A program made the translations under genes and the position numbers. Shown here in pieces: positions 8,959 through 17,498 of a stretch of 64,000 nt of DNA (positions are counted from its first letter, which is position 1; every line of letters begins with the position of its first letter). Source of the stretch: Taibaiella helva (lineage in GTDB: Bacteria > Bacteroidota > Bacteroidia > Chitinophagales > Chitinophagaceae). The stretch covers positions 90,545 through 154,544 of the forward strand of contig NZ_QUZZ01000012.1 in assembly GCF_003545695.1 (NCBI RefSeq), written 5' to 3'. A model generated the notes under the pieces. It was not told the origin of the DNA. It saw only the letters and a program-made list of their open reading frames with translations, and searched no databases.

Positions 8959-9438
8959 TCACTCCGGATCATCGGCCGGCTGCACCAGCTTTTTGATCAG
9001 GACGATCTGCCCCAGATGGTAATGGGTATGCTCGATAATACCATGCAGGTTGCGGTAGTAATTACCATAAGGCTCTTTGACGAATAGCTCGCCCAGCCGC
9101 TCCTCCGGTAGTTGTTCAATTAAAGTAGCAAATGTCTCCGCATCAGCCCAGGTCTTTTGCTGTAACCGTTCCCAGCCCTCTGCACCGGTGATCGGCTGCA
9201 GATCGAAGCTGTACGCATCTTTAGCTTCCAGCGGCCCGCCTTCCAGCACTTTGCGTACGGCATCGATATAGTAATTCATATGATACACCAGTACGGCAAT
9301 GGTATTGAAAGTATGCACCTTAGTCACCGCCTGTTCCCAGGTGACGCCGGAAAGGGTATCTTTCAGATTAACGGAAGTCCAGTTACCGCCGAAATGTACA
9401 GCCTTCAGGTGCTGTGCGATTTGTGCTGAAGCATTCAT
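8959..9438 (-). CDS. DinB-family protein
   Basis: 159 residues from the ATG at 9438; the frame extends 22 codons upstream without family-like sequence. The four-helix DinB fold is indicated by the spaced histidines H53 (in LVYHMNYY) and H137/H141 (in IEHTHYHLGQI), which form the metal-binding triad of this superfamily. Relatives include thiol transferases (BshB2-type, maleylpyruvate isomerase) and damage-inducible proteins, but most are uncharacterised. The SRPBCC gene 78 bp upstream reads the same way and may be co-transcribed. Confidence 0.82.
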   Translation of the reverse strand: MNASAQIAQHLKAVHFGGNWTSVNLKDTLSGVTWEQAVTKVHTFNTIAVLVYHMNYYIDAVRKVLEGGPLEAKDAYSFDLQPITGAEGWERLQQKTWADAETFATLIEQLPEERLGELFVKEPYGNYYRNLHGIIEHTHYHLGQIVLIKKLVQPADDPE

Positions 9439-9516
9439 AGCTATTGCATTTTTTACGGCAATAAATGTACAGCTTCCTTTTTGCACGGGAAAGCAGCGCA
9501 TCAATGACCGGCTTTC

Positions 9517-10008
9517 TTATCCCGGTATCTTCCATTTATCCAGCAGCGCTGAGTTAAAGCCGCCTTCCGGCGGGTTGGGCTGCCCTTTGCCGGTCCTGAC
9601 CAGGTCGTACAGGCTCTTGCGGATATAGTTGGTCCAGGCATCATTACAGATCTCATAACATTCGTACTGCGGCGTCAGGCCCTGGTGGGTAAAGCGCAAT
9701 TCCGTTCCAGTCTCCACCGGGCTGATCTCAAAAATGATCCGGGTGTCTTTCCACTCCTCCTGGTCGTCGATAAAATTGAAATGGTTATCCAGCACATGCC
9801 AGACAATCCTTTCCCCGGGAACGACCTGCTCGAGCCTGATCCTGCTGATGTGCACCTCTTTAAAGTGGTAAAGAAAACAATCGCCCTCTTTTTCCGTGGG
9901 GCCTTCTATCGCTTCAGACCACCATCCGCGTACATTGCAGATGGCATCAAAAACTTCCGCCGGTGTCTGACCGGTAATGAATGCAGTGCTGAAATCCTGG
10001 TTGTTCAT
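9517..10008 (-). CDS. SRPBCC-domain (AHSA1/START-like) protein
   Basis: 163 residues. The N-terminal segment (FITGQTPAEVFDAICNVRGWW) and later FTHQGLTP and the C-terminal amphipathic helix with DAWTNYIRKSL are the hallmarks of the helix-grip SRPBCC fold, which binds hydrophobic ligands. No enzyme activity can be assigned. It is followed on the same strand by the DinB gene and lies divergent to the GlxA-type regulator, which might control it; no operator was identified. Confidence 0.8.
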   Translation of the reverse strand: MNNQDFSTAFITGQTPAEVFDAICNVRGWWSEAIEGPTEKEGDCFLYHFKEVHISRIRLEQVVPGERIVWHVLDNHFNFIDDQEEWKDTRIIFEISPVETGTELRFTHQGLTPQYECYEICNDAWTNYIRKSLYDLVRTGKGQPNPPEGGFNSALLDKWKIPG

Positions 10009-10139
10009 GCCATTATCGTTTTAAGAAGTGGGAGTATGCTTGCGGCAGCAGCGATATGCTTTTCTCCTTACCGCTTTCAAGGGCAAAGCTACGGTCGCGA
10101 ACAGCCACGCAAAGGGGGCAAAATAGACTTTATGATGGG

Positions 10140-10170
10140 TTGATCCGGCCAGGATCATTGCCTAACTTTG
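10140..10170 (+). promoter_or_regulatory. Bacteroidota promoter: TTG-N20-TAACTTTG
   Basis: TTG at 10140-10142 and TAACTTTG at 10163-10170 match the -33/-7 consensus with 20-bp spacing, 16 bp before the regulator gene start. Confidence 0.65.
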
Positions 10171-10186
10171 TCAAAACGCCGTTCTT

Positions 10187-11167
10187 ATGAAAAGGGTGAT
10201 CATCGTGGTTCCCGAGGGGCCTGTCAATGCGAATACGATCGGAGGCGCCTTCGATATTTTAAGCAAAGCCAACGACTATTGGAAAAGCCAGGGAAATGCC
10301 TCCCGGCTGGAGCTCAGCGTTGCCGGCTTTGTGCGCGAGCTGCGGTCACACAATGGCTACCTGGCGATCCTCCCCACCGACATCACTGCCATCAAACGTG
10401 CCGACATGGTCATGATCCCCGCGCTCCTGGGAGACTATGAACGTACCATCGAAAAGAACGCGGCGCTTATCGAATGGATCCGTAAACGCTATAAAGCCGG
10501 CGCCGAAATAGCCAGCATGTGTTCCGGCGCCTTCCTGCTTGCGGCCACGGGACTGCTCGACGGGCAGAGCTGCTCCGTTCACTGGAACAGGCTTGAGCTG
10601 TTCCAGCAGCTCTTTCCGCAGGTTAATGCACAAGCCGGCAAGATCATTACTGCCGCCAATGGTATTTACACCAATGGCGGCGCCTATTCCTTCCTGCACC
10701 TGGTCCTCTACCTCGTAGAGCAGCTCTTCGACCGTACGACGGCAATCTTCTGCGCCAAGATCTTCCAGATCGATCTCGAGCGGAGCTCCCAGTCCCCCTT
10801 CAGCATTTTCGAAACCCAGAAAGAGCATGATGATGAGCTGGTAGTCAGGGCCCAGACCTATATTGAAGAGAATATTGACGAAAGGATCTCCTTTGAAAAG
10901 CTGGCGACCCAGCTGGCGGTCAGCAGGCGCAATTTCGACCGCAGGTTTACGAAGGCCACGGGCAATACACCGGTGGAATACCTGCAGCGGGTCAAGGTGG
11001 AAGCAGCCAAGAAAGAGCTGGAGAACGGCCGTAAGACCATTCTGGAAATCATGCTTGACGTAGGCTACAACGACAATAAAGCCTTCAGGGAAGTATTCAA
11101 AAGGATAACCGGCTTGTCTCCGCTGGAATACCGGAATAAATACAGCAAAGAAAACGCCCTCGCGTAA
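10187..11167 (+). CDS. GlxA-family AraC-type transcription regulator with DJ-1/PfpI-like N-terminal domain
   Basis: 326 residues. Residues 1 to about 190 form a DJ-1/PfpI-like domain with C112 in the nucleophile-elbow segment ASMCSGAFLLAATGLLDG. A two-helix-turn-helix AraC domain occupies about residues 225-325 (ERISFEKLATQLAVSRRNF and the GYNDNKAFREVFKRITG motif). In this family the N-terminal domain is a ligand sensor rather than an amidase. The target is unknown; the divergent SRPBCC/DinB pair is a plausible candidate by position only. Confidence 0.9.
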   Translation: MKRVIIVVPEGPVNANTIGGAFDILSKANDYWKSQGNASRLELSVAGFVRELRSHNGYLAILPTDITAIKRADMVMIPALLGDYERTIEKNAALIEWIRKRYKAGAEIASMCSGAFLLAATGLLDGQSCSVHWNRLELFQQLFPQVNAQAGKIITAANGIYTNGGAYSFLHLVLYLVEQLFDRTTAIFCAKIFQIDLERSSQSPFSIFETQKEHDDELVVRAQTYIEENIDERISFEKLATQLAVSRRNFDRRFTKATGNTPVEYLQRVKVEAAKKELENGRKTILEIMLDVGYNDNKAFREVFKRITGLSPLEYRNKYSKENALA

Positions 11168-11305
11168 GGAATTTTGCGCAGCAGCCCCTGGTAAAGCCTA
11201 AGCTTTGTCCCGGTTTATACTTGCCGGCTAGCGTAGTTCTACGGGATCAGGGCGTGTTTATAAGGTATTTAACCTGTCTGACGATTATTTCCCGGAAAAG
11301 CCTGT

Positions 11306-11313
11306 TAGCTTTG
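11306..11313 (+). promoter_or_regulatory. TAGCTTTG -7 box
   Basis: Exact TAnnTTTG match 80 bp before the small membrane protein gene at 11393. No convincing -33 element. Confidence 0.4.
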
Positions 11314-11392
11314 TTTTCGGAGCAGGAGCGACCCATTTCAATGCCTGGCCAGACATTCCTGCATTCTTCTTACAAATCAAACCAAACAAGCT

Positions 11393-11941
11393 ATGAATGC
11401 CACCGAAATCATTTCCATCCTTATCGCCATCATTGGCTTTGCAGCCATTCTCTGGATCGGCTTAGGCACCAGCATACTGCGCGCAGGGAAAGACAAACCC
11501 TACAGCTTCCACCGCTTGCAGACCTGGTTGTGGACGATGCTCATTTGCCCCTGCTTCGCGCTGAACTGGGGATTTGTTAACCCATCGGCGCCGGACGTTA
11601 ACCTTACAGCGCTGGTCCTCCTGTCGATGTCGGGCGGTACGGCAGCGATTGCTGAAATGGTCAATTCCGTTCACCTGGAGAGCCAACGTAAGCAGCCCGG
11701 CATATCGCTCAAGCTGAACAGCGATTCCTCGGGCAGCTTCTGGACCGACATCCTGATGGATGACAGCGGGAACCTGTCTATAGGGCGCCTTCAAAATCTT
11801 GTCTTTACGTTTGTCTACCTGGCAGTGTACTTGTCGATGTTCTTTCCCGAAATGAAGTTTCCTGTCTTTGAAAAGACAGCCTATGTCCTGATGGGCATCT
11901 CTTCGGGCAGCTTCCTTATCGGCAAAGGCCTGAATAAATAA
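11393..11941 (+). CDS. Small membrane protein with two related halves, function unknown
   Basis: 182 residues with four hydrophobic segments. The N-terminal half (FHRLQTWLWT, two membrane spans, then ALVLLSMSGGTAAIAE) and the C-terminal half (IGRLQNLVFT, two spans, then YVLMGISSGSFLIGK) share the order R-L-Q, aromatic/Trp, two spans, small-residue S-G-G/S motif. This indicates an internal duplication. A similar pattern (RxQ...W...L.G.S.GT) is known to me from uncharacterised bacterial membrane proteins. The middle, about residues 95-130, is polar. No function is proposed. A strong terminator follows. Confidence 0.7.
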   Translation: MNATEIISILIAIIGFAAILWIGLGTSILRAGKDKPYSFHRLQTWLWTMLICPCFALNWGFVNPSAPDVNLTALVLLSMSGGTAAIAEMVNSVHLESQRKQPGISLKLNSDSSGSFWTDILMDDSGNLSIGRLQNLVFTFVYLAVYLSMFFPEMKFPVFEKTAYVLMGISSGSFLIGKGLNK

Positions 11942-11964
11942 CCAGAAAGGAAAACCTTGCCCTT

Positions 11965-12002
11965 AAATTCTTCCGGCATTTTATCACCGGAAGAATTTTT
12001 AT
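11965..12002 (+). terminator. Terminator of the small membrane protein gene
   Basis: 12-bp perfect stem (11965-11976 with 11987-11998), 10-nt loop and a T-rich tail. Confidence 0.75.
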
Positions 12003-12033
12003 TTGTGTAAAAGGAGGGGGACGAAAATGGGGG

Positions 12034-12063
12034 TTGGGCAAAATGCCAACATCAGTACCTTAG
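12034..12063 (+). promoter_or_regulatory. Promoter TTG-N19-TACCTTAG for the sulfatase gene
   Basis: TTG at 12034-12036 and TACCTTAG at 12056-12063 match the -33/-7 arrangement with 19-bp spacing and one mismatch in the -7 box. Confidence 0.5.
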
Positions 12064-12126
12064 CATGCGTTATGCCTGGCGCATAGCAATCCTTATTCCA
12101 TAACCATTTCCAAAACCAAAAAGACA

Positions 12127-13647
12127 ATGAGTGTTCGCCAACGCCTGGGTAACCTCGAAGGTAACCCCGACATTATCATTATCATTTCCGACCAGGAAAG
12201 AGCTACCCAACATTTTCCCGACAACTGGGAGCAGGAACATCTTAAAACCCTGACCTTCCTCAAAGAGAATGGCTTCAGTTTCGACCGCGCCTTTTGCAAT
12301 ACCTGCATGTGCTCTCCCAGCCGGTCGACCTTGCTCACTGGTCTTTATCCTGCCCAGCACCATGTTACGCAAACGCTTACGGAAGGCGGCAGGTACTCTC
12401 CGGGGGAAGTGACCCTGGACAATACCCTTCCTAATATCGCGCGTATGCTTTTCGATGCCGGCTACGATGTGCAATACCGCGGCAAATGGCATGTGAGCAA
12501 AGGCGCCGACGGCGGCGGTCCTGCACCTTCGGATATTGCGATGTTCGGCTTCAGGGGATGGATAGCGCCGGATGCCGGCGAGGATACGGCGCCTGAAAAT
12601 TTCGGCGGCGGCTTTGCCAATCACGACAAGGCCTATATACAGCAAGGCATCGCTTACCTGCAGTAGGTAAGAGAAAGAAGGGCGAAAGGCGACAAGCAAC
12701 CTTACTGCCTGGTGCTTTCCCTGGTCAATCCACACGACGTGCTTTGCTATCCCAAAGACTTCCAGTACGGCTACAATGAAAGCTTCCTGAACGGGCCTAT
12801 CGGTTTGCCCAAGACCGTGAACGAGGACCTTATCGCCAACAAGAAGCCCTCGGCGCAAGTACAAGTCAAAGCTACTGCTGCATTAAGCCTCGGCGCGTTG
12901 AACACCTCAGAGAAACAAACCAGCTACATTAATTTCTATGGCAACCTGCTGCGCGTGATCGATACCGAGGTCGGTTTCTTTATCGATGAGCTTTATAAAG
13001 AAACGGAAAACGGAAGGCTGGCCGACCAGGCGCTGGTGATCCGCATCGCCGACCACGGCGAGATGGGCATGGCGCATGGCGGCATGCGACAGAAAGCTTT
13101 CGTTACCTATGAAGAAGCGCTACGTATACCGATGGTCTTCTCCAATCCTGTGCTGTTCCCGAAAGACGCGCCATATAAGGCTACACAGAACCTGGCTTCG
13201 CTGATCGATATCCTGCCTACGCTCGCCGATCTTATCGGCATCGCGCCGCCGCAGGGCTTGCGCGGCACCAGCCTCGCGCCTCTTCTGGAAAAGGACCAGC
13301 CTGTACAGGACGCGATCCTCTTTACTTTTGACGATACGAAAGCCAGCGCTGCCGATAAAGCCAGTGTGGTAAAAGCGGCAAACCGCATCCGCAGCGTAAG
13401 GACTACCGAATGGAAATACAGCCATTACTTTGATGCGCTGAACGGCTATCCGGACGAATACGAGCTGTATGATCTGCGCCAGGAAAATGCGCTGGAATAT
13501 GAGAACCTGGCTTACCATCCCGACTTTGCGGAGATCAGGACAAAAATGGCCCTGCTGCTTGAAGAGCAGGTAAGGCAGAAGCTGGCCATTCATCCCGTGC
13601 CCTTCGAACAGGAAGCCTTCATGGACTGGTACCAGCGGCAGGATTAA
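12127..13647 (+). pseudogene. Sulfatase gene interrupted by one in-frame TAG
   Basis: Two segments in the same frame, 12127-12663 and 12667-13647, are separated only by a TAG codon at 12664-12666 (codon 180). Together they make a full-length sulfatase of about 506 codons. The formylglycine motif C-S-P-S-R is intact with C62 as the residue that would be oxidised. The downstream part continues with LSLVNPHD and later IADHGEMGMAHGG, both standard for alkaline-phosphatase-fold sulfatases. There is no signal peptide, as in cytoplasmic choline-sulfatase-like members. No base is missing or added and the protein reads cleanly on both sides, so this is either a young nonsense mutation, a sequencing error or, less likely, readthrough. 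A GTG at 12712 could in principle restart the C-terminal part, which lacks the active site. Confidence 0.85.
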
Positions 13648-13665
13648 GCCTATCCTTAAATTGCC

Positions 13666-13702
13666 AACGCGCCATGGATCGGTCCATGACGCGTTCTTTT
13701 TT
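13666..13702 (+). terminator. Terminator after the sulfatase gene
   Basis: AACGCG...CATGGA pairs with TCCATG...CGCGTT (13666-13695, one C-A mismatch) around a TCGG loop, followed by a run of T. Confidence 0.7.
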
Positions 13703-13724
13703 GATTGTCCGGGCAGTTACCAGC

Positions 13725-13961
13725 TCAGGAGCGCGGCGGTGGGGGTGGCCACCAGATGGTTCCGCTTTGCGTATTGCTGAGCCAGGGCTTGCCCTGGCAG
13801 CTTGTGCCCGGATGTGCCGACAGGCAGGCCTTTATCCAGCCATTGCCTTCCGCATGGCTGCTCACTTTCTTTTTGCTGCAATAGGTGGCTCCTGCGTTGT
13901 CTGCATACAGCTGGTACGCGGGATAGCCTTCCTTTGCTGCATTACTTTCATGCTGTGTCAT
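13725..13961 (-). CDS. Small hypothetical protein ending in a polyproline stretch
   Basis: 78 residues, no recognised family. The composition is ordinary for a real protein (Tyr, Trp, Cys and Lys in mixed order) and it contains a WLSNTQSGTIWWPPPPPRS tail. Three cysteines are present. It converges on the sulfatase terminator. There is no signal peptide. It could be a non-coding frame, since coding evidence is only length and composition. Confidence 0.4.
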   Translation of the reverse strand: MTQHESNAAKEGYPAYQLYADNAGATYCSKKKVSSHAEGNGWIKACLSAHPGTSCQGKPWLSNTQSGTIWWPPPPPRS

Positions 13962-14196
13962 TTGGTGTTTTTTAAACGGTAAAAAAATAGAATTGGGCGA
14001 TCCCCGGCCGCCGGCTTCGGGGCTTAGCCCGGAATGGCCGGCATCGCCTCAAACTTACAACCCGGATCTGCCGGACACCAGCGTAAAAACACCCGTTTCT
14101 ATATTCAGGGGAAAATGCGTGCCGGCCAAAGCCCGCGCCTGCTGCGCTTGCCGGCCACGGTTACATACCTTCAGGAGGAACTCCCAACAGCACAAA

Positions 14197-14280
14197 ATGT
14201 ATTTCAGAAAAGCAACCAAAGTCGATATACCGGAAATCGTAAAGATGCTGGCAGACGATAAGCTGAAGCTTCATTTTTAA
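14197..14280 (+). pseudogene. Truncated GNAT acetyltransferase remnant
   Basis: 27 codons encode MYFRKATKVDIPEIVKMLAD plus seven more residues before a TAA. The first 21 residues are the typical N-terminus of a GNAT acetyltransferase (RKATxxDIPEIVxMLADD), after which the family sequence stops abruptly and AT-rich DNA follows. No further GNAT motif is found before the next gene at 14395. It is read as a deletion remnant, although translation of the short peptide is not excluded. Confidence 0.55.
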
Positions 14281-14349
14281 TTTTCCAGGCCACACTGCCT
14301 TCTTTTTCAAAAAAAATAAACAAAAAAACAGGAAACTAAAATTTGCACT

Positions 14350-14357
14350 TATATTTG
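14350..14357 (+). promoter_or_regulatory. TATATTTG -7 box
   Basis: Exact TAnnTTTG match 37 bp before the SRPBCC gene at 14395, within a very AT-rich stretch. No clear TTG at -33. Confidence 0.5.
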
Positions 14358-14394
14358 CAACCAATCAGTTTCTTAATTTAAATTACCATATAAA

Positions 14395-14898
14395 ATGAAT
14401 CCGAACCTTTCATTTGACTTTACCGTAGACAAGGCAAACCATACAATCCGCATCAGGAGAGCTTTTGCCGGCAGCCTTGACCTGGTTTGGGATGCCTGGA
14501 CCCTGCCCGAGCTGCTCGACCAATGGTGGGCGCCAAGACCTTACCGGACCGAAACAAAATCCATGAACTTTACAGAAGGCGGTACCTGGCTCTACGCTAT
14601 GATCAGTCCTGAAAACGAAAAGCATTGGTGCAAGAACGATTATCGTACCATAGCACCGGGAAAAAGCTTTAGCGGGCTGGATGCCTTTTGCGATGAGCAC
14701 GGCGCCGTGAATACCGCGATGCCGAGAACGTTGTGGACAAACGTTTTCACGGCAACAGACGGCACAACGCTGGTGAACATTACCGCCCTCTACGATAACC
14801 TGGCCGACCTGGAAAAAGTGATCGCTATGGGCTTTAAGGAAGGGCTCACCTTGGCTTTGGGCAACCTGGACGAATTATTGCTAACGCTGAACAAATAA
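14395..14898 (+). CDS. SRPBCC-domain (AHSA1-type) protein
   Basis: 167 residues. The pattern IRIRRAFAGSLDLVWDAWT, PELLDQWWAPRPYRT, FTEGGTWLYAM and the C-terminal MGFKEGLTLALGNLDELL is that of the activator-of-Hsp90 homologue (AHSA1) branch of SRPBCC proteins. No catalytic residues can be assigned. It lies 9 bp upstream of a DHFR-like gene, so the two are almost certainly co-transcribed. This pairing with deaminase/reductase-like proteins is common in Bacteroidota. Confidence 0.83.
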   Translation: MNPNLSFDFTVDKANHTIRIRRAFAGSLDLVWDAWTLPELLDQWWAPRPYRTETKSMNFTEGGTWLYAMISPENEKHWCKNDYRTIAPGKSFSGLDAFCDEHGAVNTAMPRTLWTNVFTATDGTTLVNITALYDNLADLEKVIAMGFKEGLTLALGNLDELLLTLNK

Positions 14899-14907
14899 GC
14901 TACCGCT

Positions 14908-15483
14908 ATGAGAAAACTAAAGCTGCAAATGCAGGTAACGCTCGACGGCTTTAATGCAGCCGGCCCCAACGACGAGCAGCATTGGGTCACCTGGGACCTT
15001 GAAGGGATCAGGCAATATGTGAACGGCCTGTTCGACACCTCCGATACCATCCTGATCGGGCGCAAGCTGGCCGTGGATTATATTCCCTACTGGGAAGACA
15101 CCTTCACCAGGCCGGATGATCCTATGCATGACTTTGCCACAAGGATTGTAAAGGCCAGGAAGATCGTCTTTACCAAAACGCTGGAAAAGTCGCTCTGGGC
15201 ACGGACCGAGCTGGCAAAAGGCGACCTGAAGGAAGAGGTAAACAAACTGAAACAGCAGGCCGGCAAAGACCTTATCGTGTATGGCGGCAGCTCCTTCGTC
15301 GCCTCGCTGATAAGGGAAGGGCTGATCGATGAATTCCATTTCTTTGTTAATCCCATCGCTATTGGTAAAGGACATTCGGCCTTTGCAGCGCTCGAGCAAT
15401 GGCAGCCGCTGAAACTGGTGAAGAGCATGACCTGCGGCAGCGGCTTGCTCCTGCTGCATTACGAAAAGCAAGACCAGGAATAG
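14908..15483 (+). CDS. Dihydrofolate-reductase-like (RibD C-terminal domain) protein
   Basis: 191 residues. The N-terminal MRKLKLQMQVTLDGFNAAG strand, the DTILIGRKLAVDY loop, the TKTLEK segment and KDLIVYGGSSFVASLIREGLID, followed by a central PIAIGKG, match the RibD_C/DHFR superfamily that binds NAD(P)H. These proteins are rarely true folate enzymes and the substrate is unknown. Second gene of a two-gene operon with the SRPBCC protein; a strong terminator follows. Confidence 0.85.
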   Translation: MRKLKLQMQVTLDGFNAAGPNDEQHWVTWDLEGIRQYVNGLFDTSDTILIGRKLAVDYIPYWEDTFTRPDDPMHDFATRIVKARKIVFTKTLEKSLWARTELAKGDLKEEVNKLKQQAGKDLIVYGGSSFVASLIREGLIDEFHFFVNPIAIGKGHSAFAALEQWQPLKLVKSMTCGSGLLLLHYEKQDQE

Positions 15484-15501
15484 CAGCATATTCTCCCTTA
15501 A

Positions 15502-15537
15502 GGACGGCGGCAGCACTACCCTATCCTGCCGCCGTCC
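15502..15537 (+). terminator. Terminator of the SRPBCC/DHFR-like operon
   Basis: Perfect 12-bp GC-rich stem (15502-15513 with 15526-15537) with a 12-nt loop; GATCTTTT follows. Confidence 0.75.
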
Positions 15538-15586
15538 GTTGATCTTTTCCGTAAGCTTACAGCTGTACCCCTATATGCTTTGCTTT

Positions 15587-16159
15587 ATGCGAATACTGAT
15601 CCTTATACTCCTGTCCGGTCTTTTCACAACATACCTTTACGCCCGGGAAAACAGGAAGCCCCCTGAAGCAACAGTTCATAGTATCCGGGGAGACTTTGAC
15701 GGAGACGGCCGCATAGACAGCGCTACCGTGGTCCATGTAAAAGAAGGACGGGGCAATCCGGTTGAAGACGGCACTCCGGACGAGTACGAGATCCGCTTCC
15801 CGGGCAGCAGCACGCTGAAGCCGGTAAAGGCCGGCTGCTGCTCCCTCCGCCTCGTCAATGAAGGCGACCTGGACGACGATGGTGCCGATGAGCTTTCCCT
15901 TGTCCAGGCGCCCATGAACGGCTGCACTTATCCCATGAAAACCTGCTCCTTCACACATGGCGCCTGGAGGGATATCGTACCTTTGTTCCTGGTCCCTACC
16001 GGCTGCAGCCCCGTGAGCGAAGAAGCACTGCAGCAGCGGGTTTCCGCCGAAAAGGGCAGTATCTATTACCTGGACACCGACGGGAATGATGAAAACGGCG
16101 AGCTGATCAGGAAAAAAGTAAGCGCAAGAACAGCAAAGAAGATCAACCCTCCGGAATAA
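15587..16159 (+). CDS. Exported protein with FG-GAP/VCBS-like Asp-rich segments
   Basis: 190 residues from the ATG at 15587, chosen because it begins directly with a signal peptide (MRILILILLSGLFTTYLYA). Two Asp-rich stretches, GDFDGDGRIDS and GDLDDDGADEL, resemble calcium-binding loops of FG-GAP/VCBS repeats. Five cysteines in the middle suggest disulfides in the periplasm. The function is unknown. No lipobox Cys was seen at the cleavage site. Confidence 0.65.
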   Translation: MRILILILLSGLFTTYLYARENRKPPEATVHSIRGDFDGDGRIDSATVVHVKEGRGNPVEDGTPDEYEIRFPGSSTLKPVKAGCCSLRLVNEGDLDDDGADELSLVQAPMNGCTYPMKTCSFTHGAWRDIVPLFLVPTGCSPVSEEALQQRVSAEKGSIYYLDTDGNDENGELIRKKVSARTAKKINPPE

Positions 16160-16539
16160 TAGATTATTGCGCGCGTGCAACGACAAAGGTCACCAACAGG
16201 TAAAATAATTCCGCTGCTATGCAGGATACATAAAGAGTATCTTGTCGTACGCTGCCGGAACCTGGTACAAGATAAGTTCTTACACACTGCCAAATATTCC
16301 CCATGAGTTGAGCCTGAGTAGCGGCTGAGCATTTTCTTAGCTGCCCTGGTTTTGCTCCTACGGAGCAATTTATGTTTGTTTATGCTGACGTTACAAACAT
16401 TTGGCTCCTACGGAGTCCTATAGTGCGGGTAGCTACAGGATCATCCGTAAACTCTCAGTGACCTGTGGAACTGAAGGCCTGTTGTCTTTTAGGCCAATGT
16501 AATCAAGCAAAATTTATCCACCTAATTTTATTGACTTTT
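16160..16539. other. Intergenic region with an interspersed inverted repeat
   Basis: 380 bp without a gene. It contains the imperfect inverted repeat annotated separately at 16354-16416. Composition drops from GC-rich to AT-rich across it, towards the methyltransferase. Confidence 0.5.
16354..16416. repeat. Inverted pair of GCTCCTACGGAGC elements
   Basis: GCTCCTACGGAGC at 16354-16366 is itself palindromic. A second copy, GCTCCTACGGAGT at 16404-16416, faces it. The inner flanks ATGTTTGT and ACAAACAT pair too, so the whole block can form a long hairpin. I recall similar GCTCCGTAGGAGC elements dispersed in Bacteroidota genomes. Confidence 0.6.
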
Positions 16540-17367
16540 CTATATCACGTTGTCTATCACACTATTTCCACTACTGTATGTAGTCTTTTTTGTTATTGTA
16601 ATGAATAAGTAGTCGCCCAATTCGTTTATATATTGGCCTTTGATTTTGTCAAATGCTTGGTCGTCTATGTCGTTTCTAAGTTTTGATAATCCTTGTTTTA
16701 CTTCGTCCATGTTCGCTAACGATGAGAACGATGAAATTCCGTTCCGTATAGCTTCGTCGAAGTAGCGTGTGGGATTATTTTTTCCAACATATAAAAAACA
16801 ATCTTGTAGGTCGTCTTTGATAAAATACTTTTCGATGCCGGTAATTTCAAGTTCTGTTTGTTCGATAGCTTCTTGTATATCGACAAGTGAAGGCATTTGA
16901 ACAATGGAGGAATGAAGCATTTTTGGAAAATAATGATTGAGCCAATATCCCTTCATTTGTTCAGGTGTTGAAGTGAACAACACAAATCTGCCGTTGGCAG
17001 ACAACACTCTGTCAATTTCAACAAATGCTTTTTTCAGGTCTGTCCAATGATGAATGGTTAAAGTGGCGATAATACCGTCAAACATTTTGTCGTCTGCTGG
17101 TATTTGTTCTGCTGTACCTTGTAGCCAATTGATGTCTTGATTTCGGGACCGGGCTTCGTTGAGCATTTTTTCGGAAGGCTCTACACCAATAAATTTAAAA
17201 TCTTTGTCCGCAAAAGTGATGGTATAATTTCCCGTTCCGCAACCAATATCAAGATAAAGCCTGTCGGTTTTAGGTCTTAAGTGGTAGAGAAGTCTTTCCG
17301 CTAAATACGGATCCGCTTGTCTTGTCGAATTATATCCTGTTCCTATTTTATCGTATTTTATGTCCAT
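16540..17367 (-). CDS. Class I SAM-dependent methyltransferase, probably horizontally acquired
   Basis: 275 residues. The SAM-binding motif I is YLDIGCGTGNY at about residues 38-48, followed by FIGVEPSEKML (motif post-I) and FDGIIATLTIHHW (motif II region), as in the methyltransferase-11/ubiE-like group. The substrate is unknown. Codon use and composition are strikingly AT-rich (roughly 35-40% G+C on sampled stretches against 50-55% around it), indicating recent transfer. It sits between an interspersed repeat and a tRNA gene, a common insertion context, although no integrase or direct repeats were found. Confidence 0.88.
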   Translation of the reverse strand: MDIKYDKIGTGYNSTRQADPYLAERLLYHLRPKTDRLYLDIGCGTGNYTITFADKDFKFIGVEPSEKMLNEARSRNQDINWLQGTAEQIPADDKMFDGIIATLTIHHWTDLKKAFVEIDRVLSANGRFVLFTSTPEQMKGYWLNHYFPKMLHSSIVQMPSLVDIQEAIEQTELEITGIEKYFIKDDLQDCFLYVGKNNPTRYFDEAIRNGISSFSSLANMDEVKQGLSKLRNDIDDQAFDKIKGQYINELGDYLFITITKKTTYSSGNSVIDNVI

Positions 17368-17453
17368 TGACGTTGGTCGTTAAGACGGCATTTAACTCTA
17401 AAAATACGAAATCCGTGAAAACGAGGACTTGCAAAACCGGGAAATATATGCAT

Positions 17454-17489
17454 AAAAAAAGCCTTTCAGCAAAAACGCTGAAAGGCTTT
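17454..17489 (-). terminator. Terminator of tRNA-Phe
   Basis: Perfect 10-bp stem (17461-17470 with 17477-17486), extended by A:T pairs. On the minus strand it ends in a run of seven T. Confidence 0.8.
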
Positions 17490-17498
17490 GTCTTTCTG

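Noticed and set aside
12712..13647. Separate gene for the C-terminal part of the sulfatase
   Set aside because: It is in the same frame as the upstream part, lacks the active-site Cys and has no independent promoter or ribosome site, so one broken gene is simpler.
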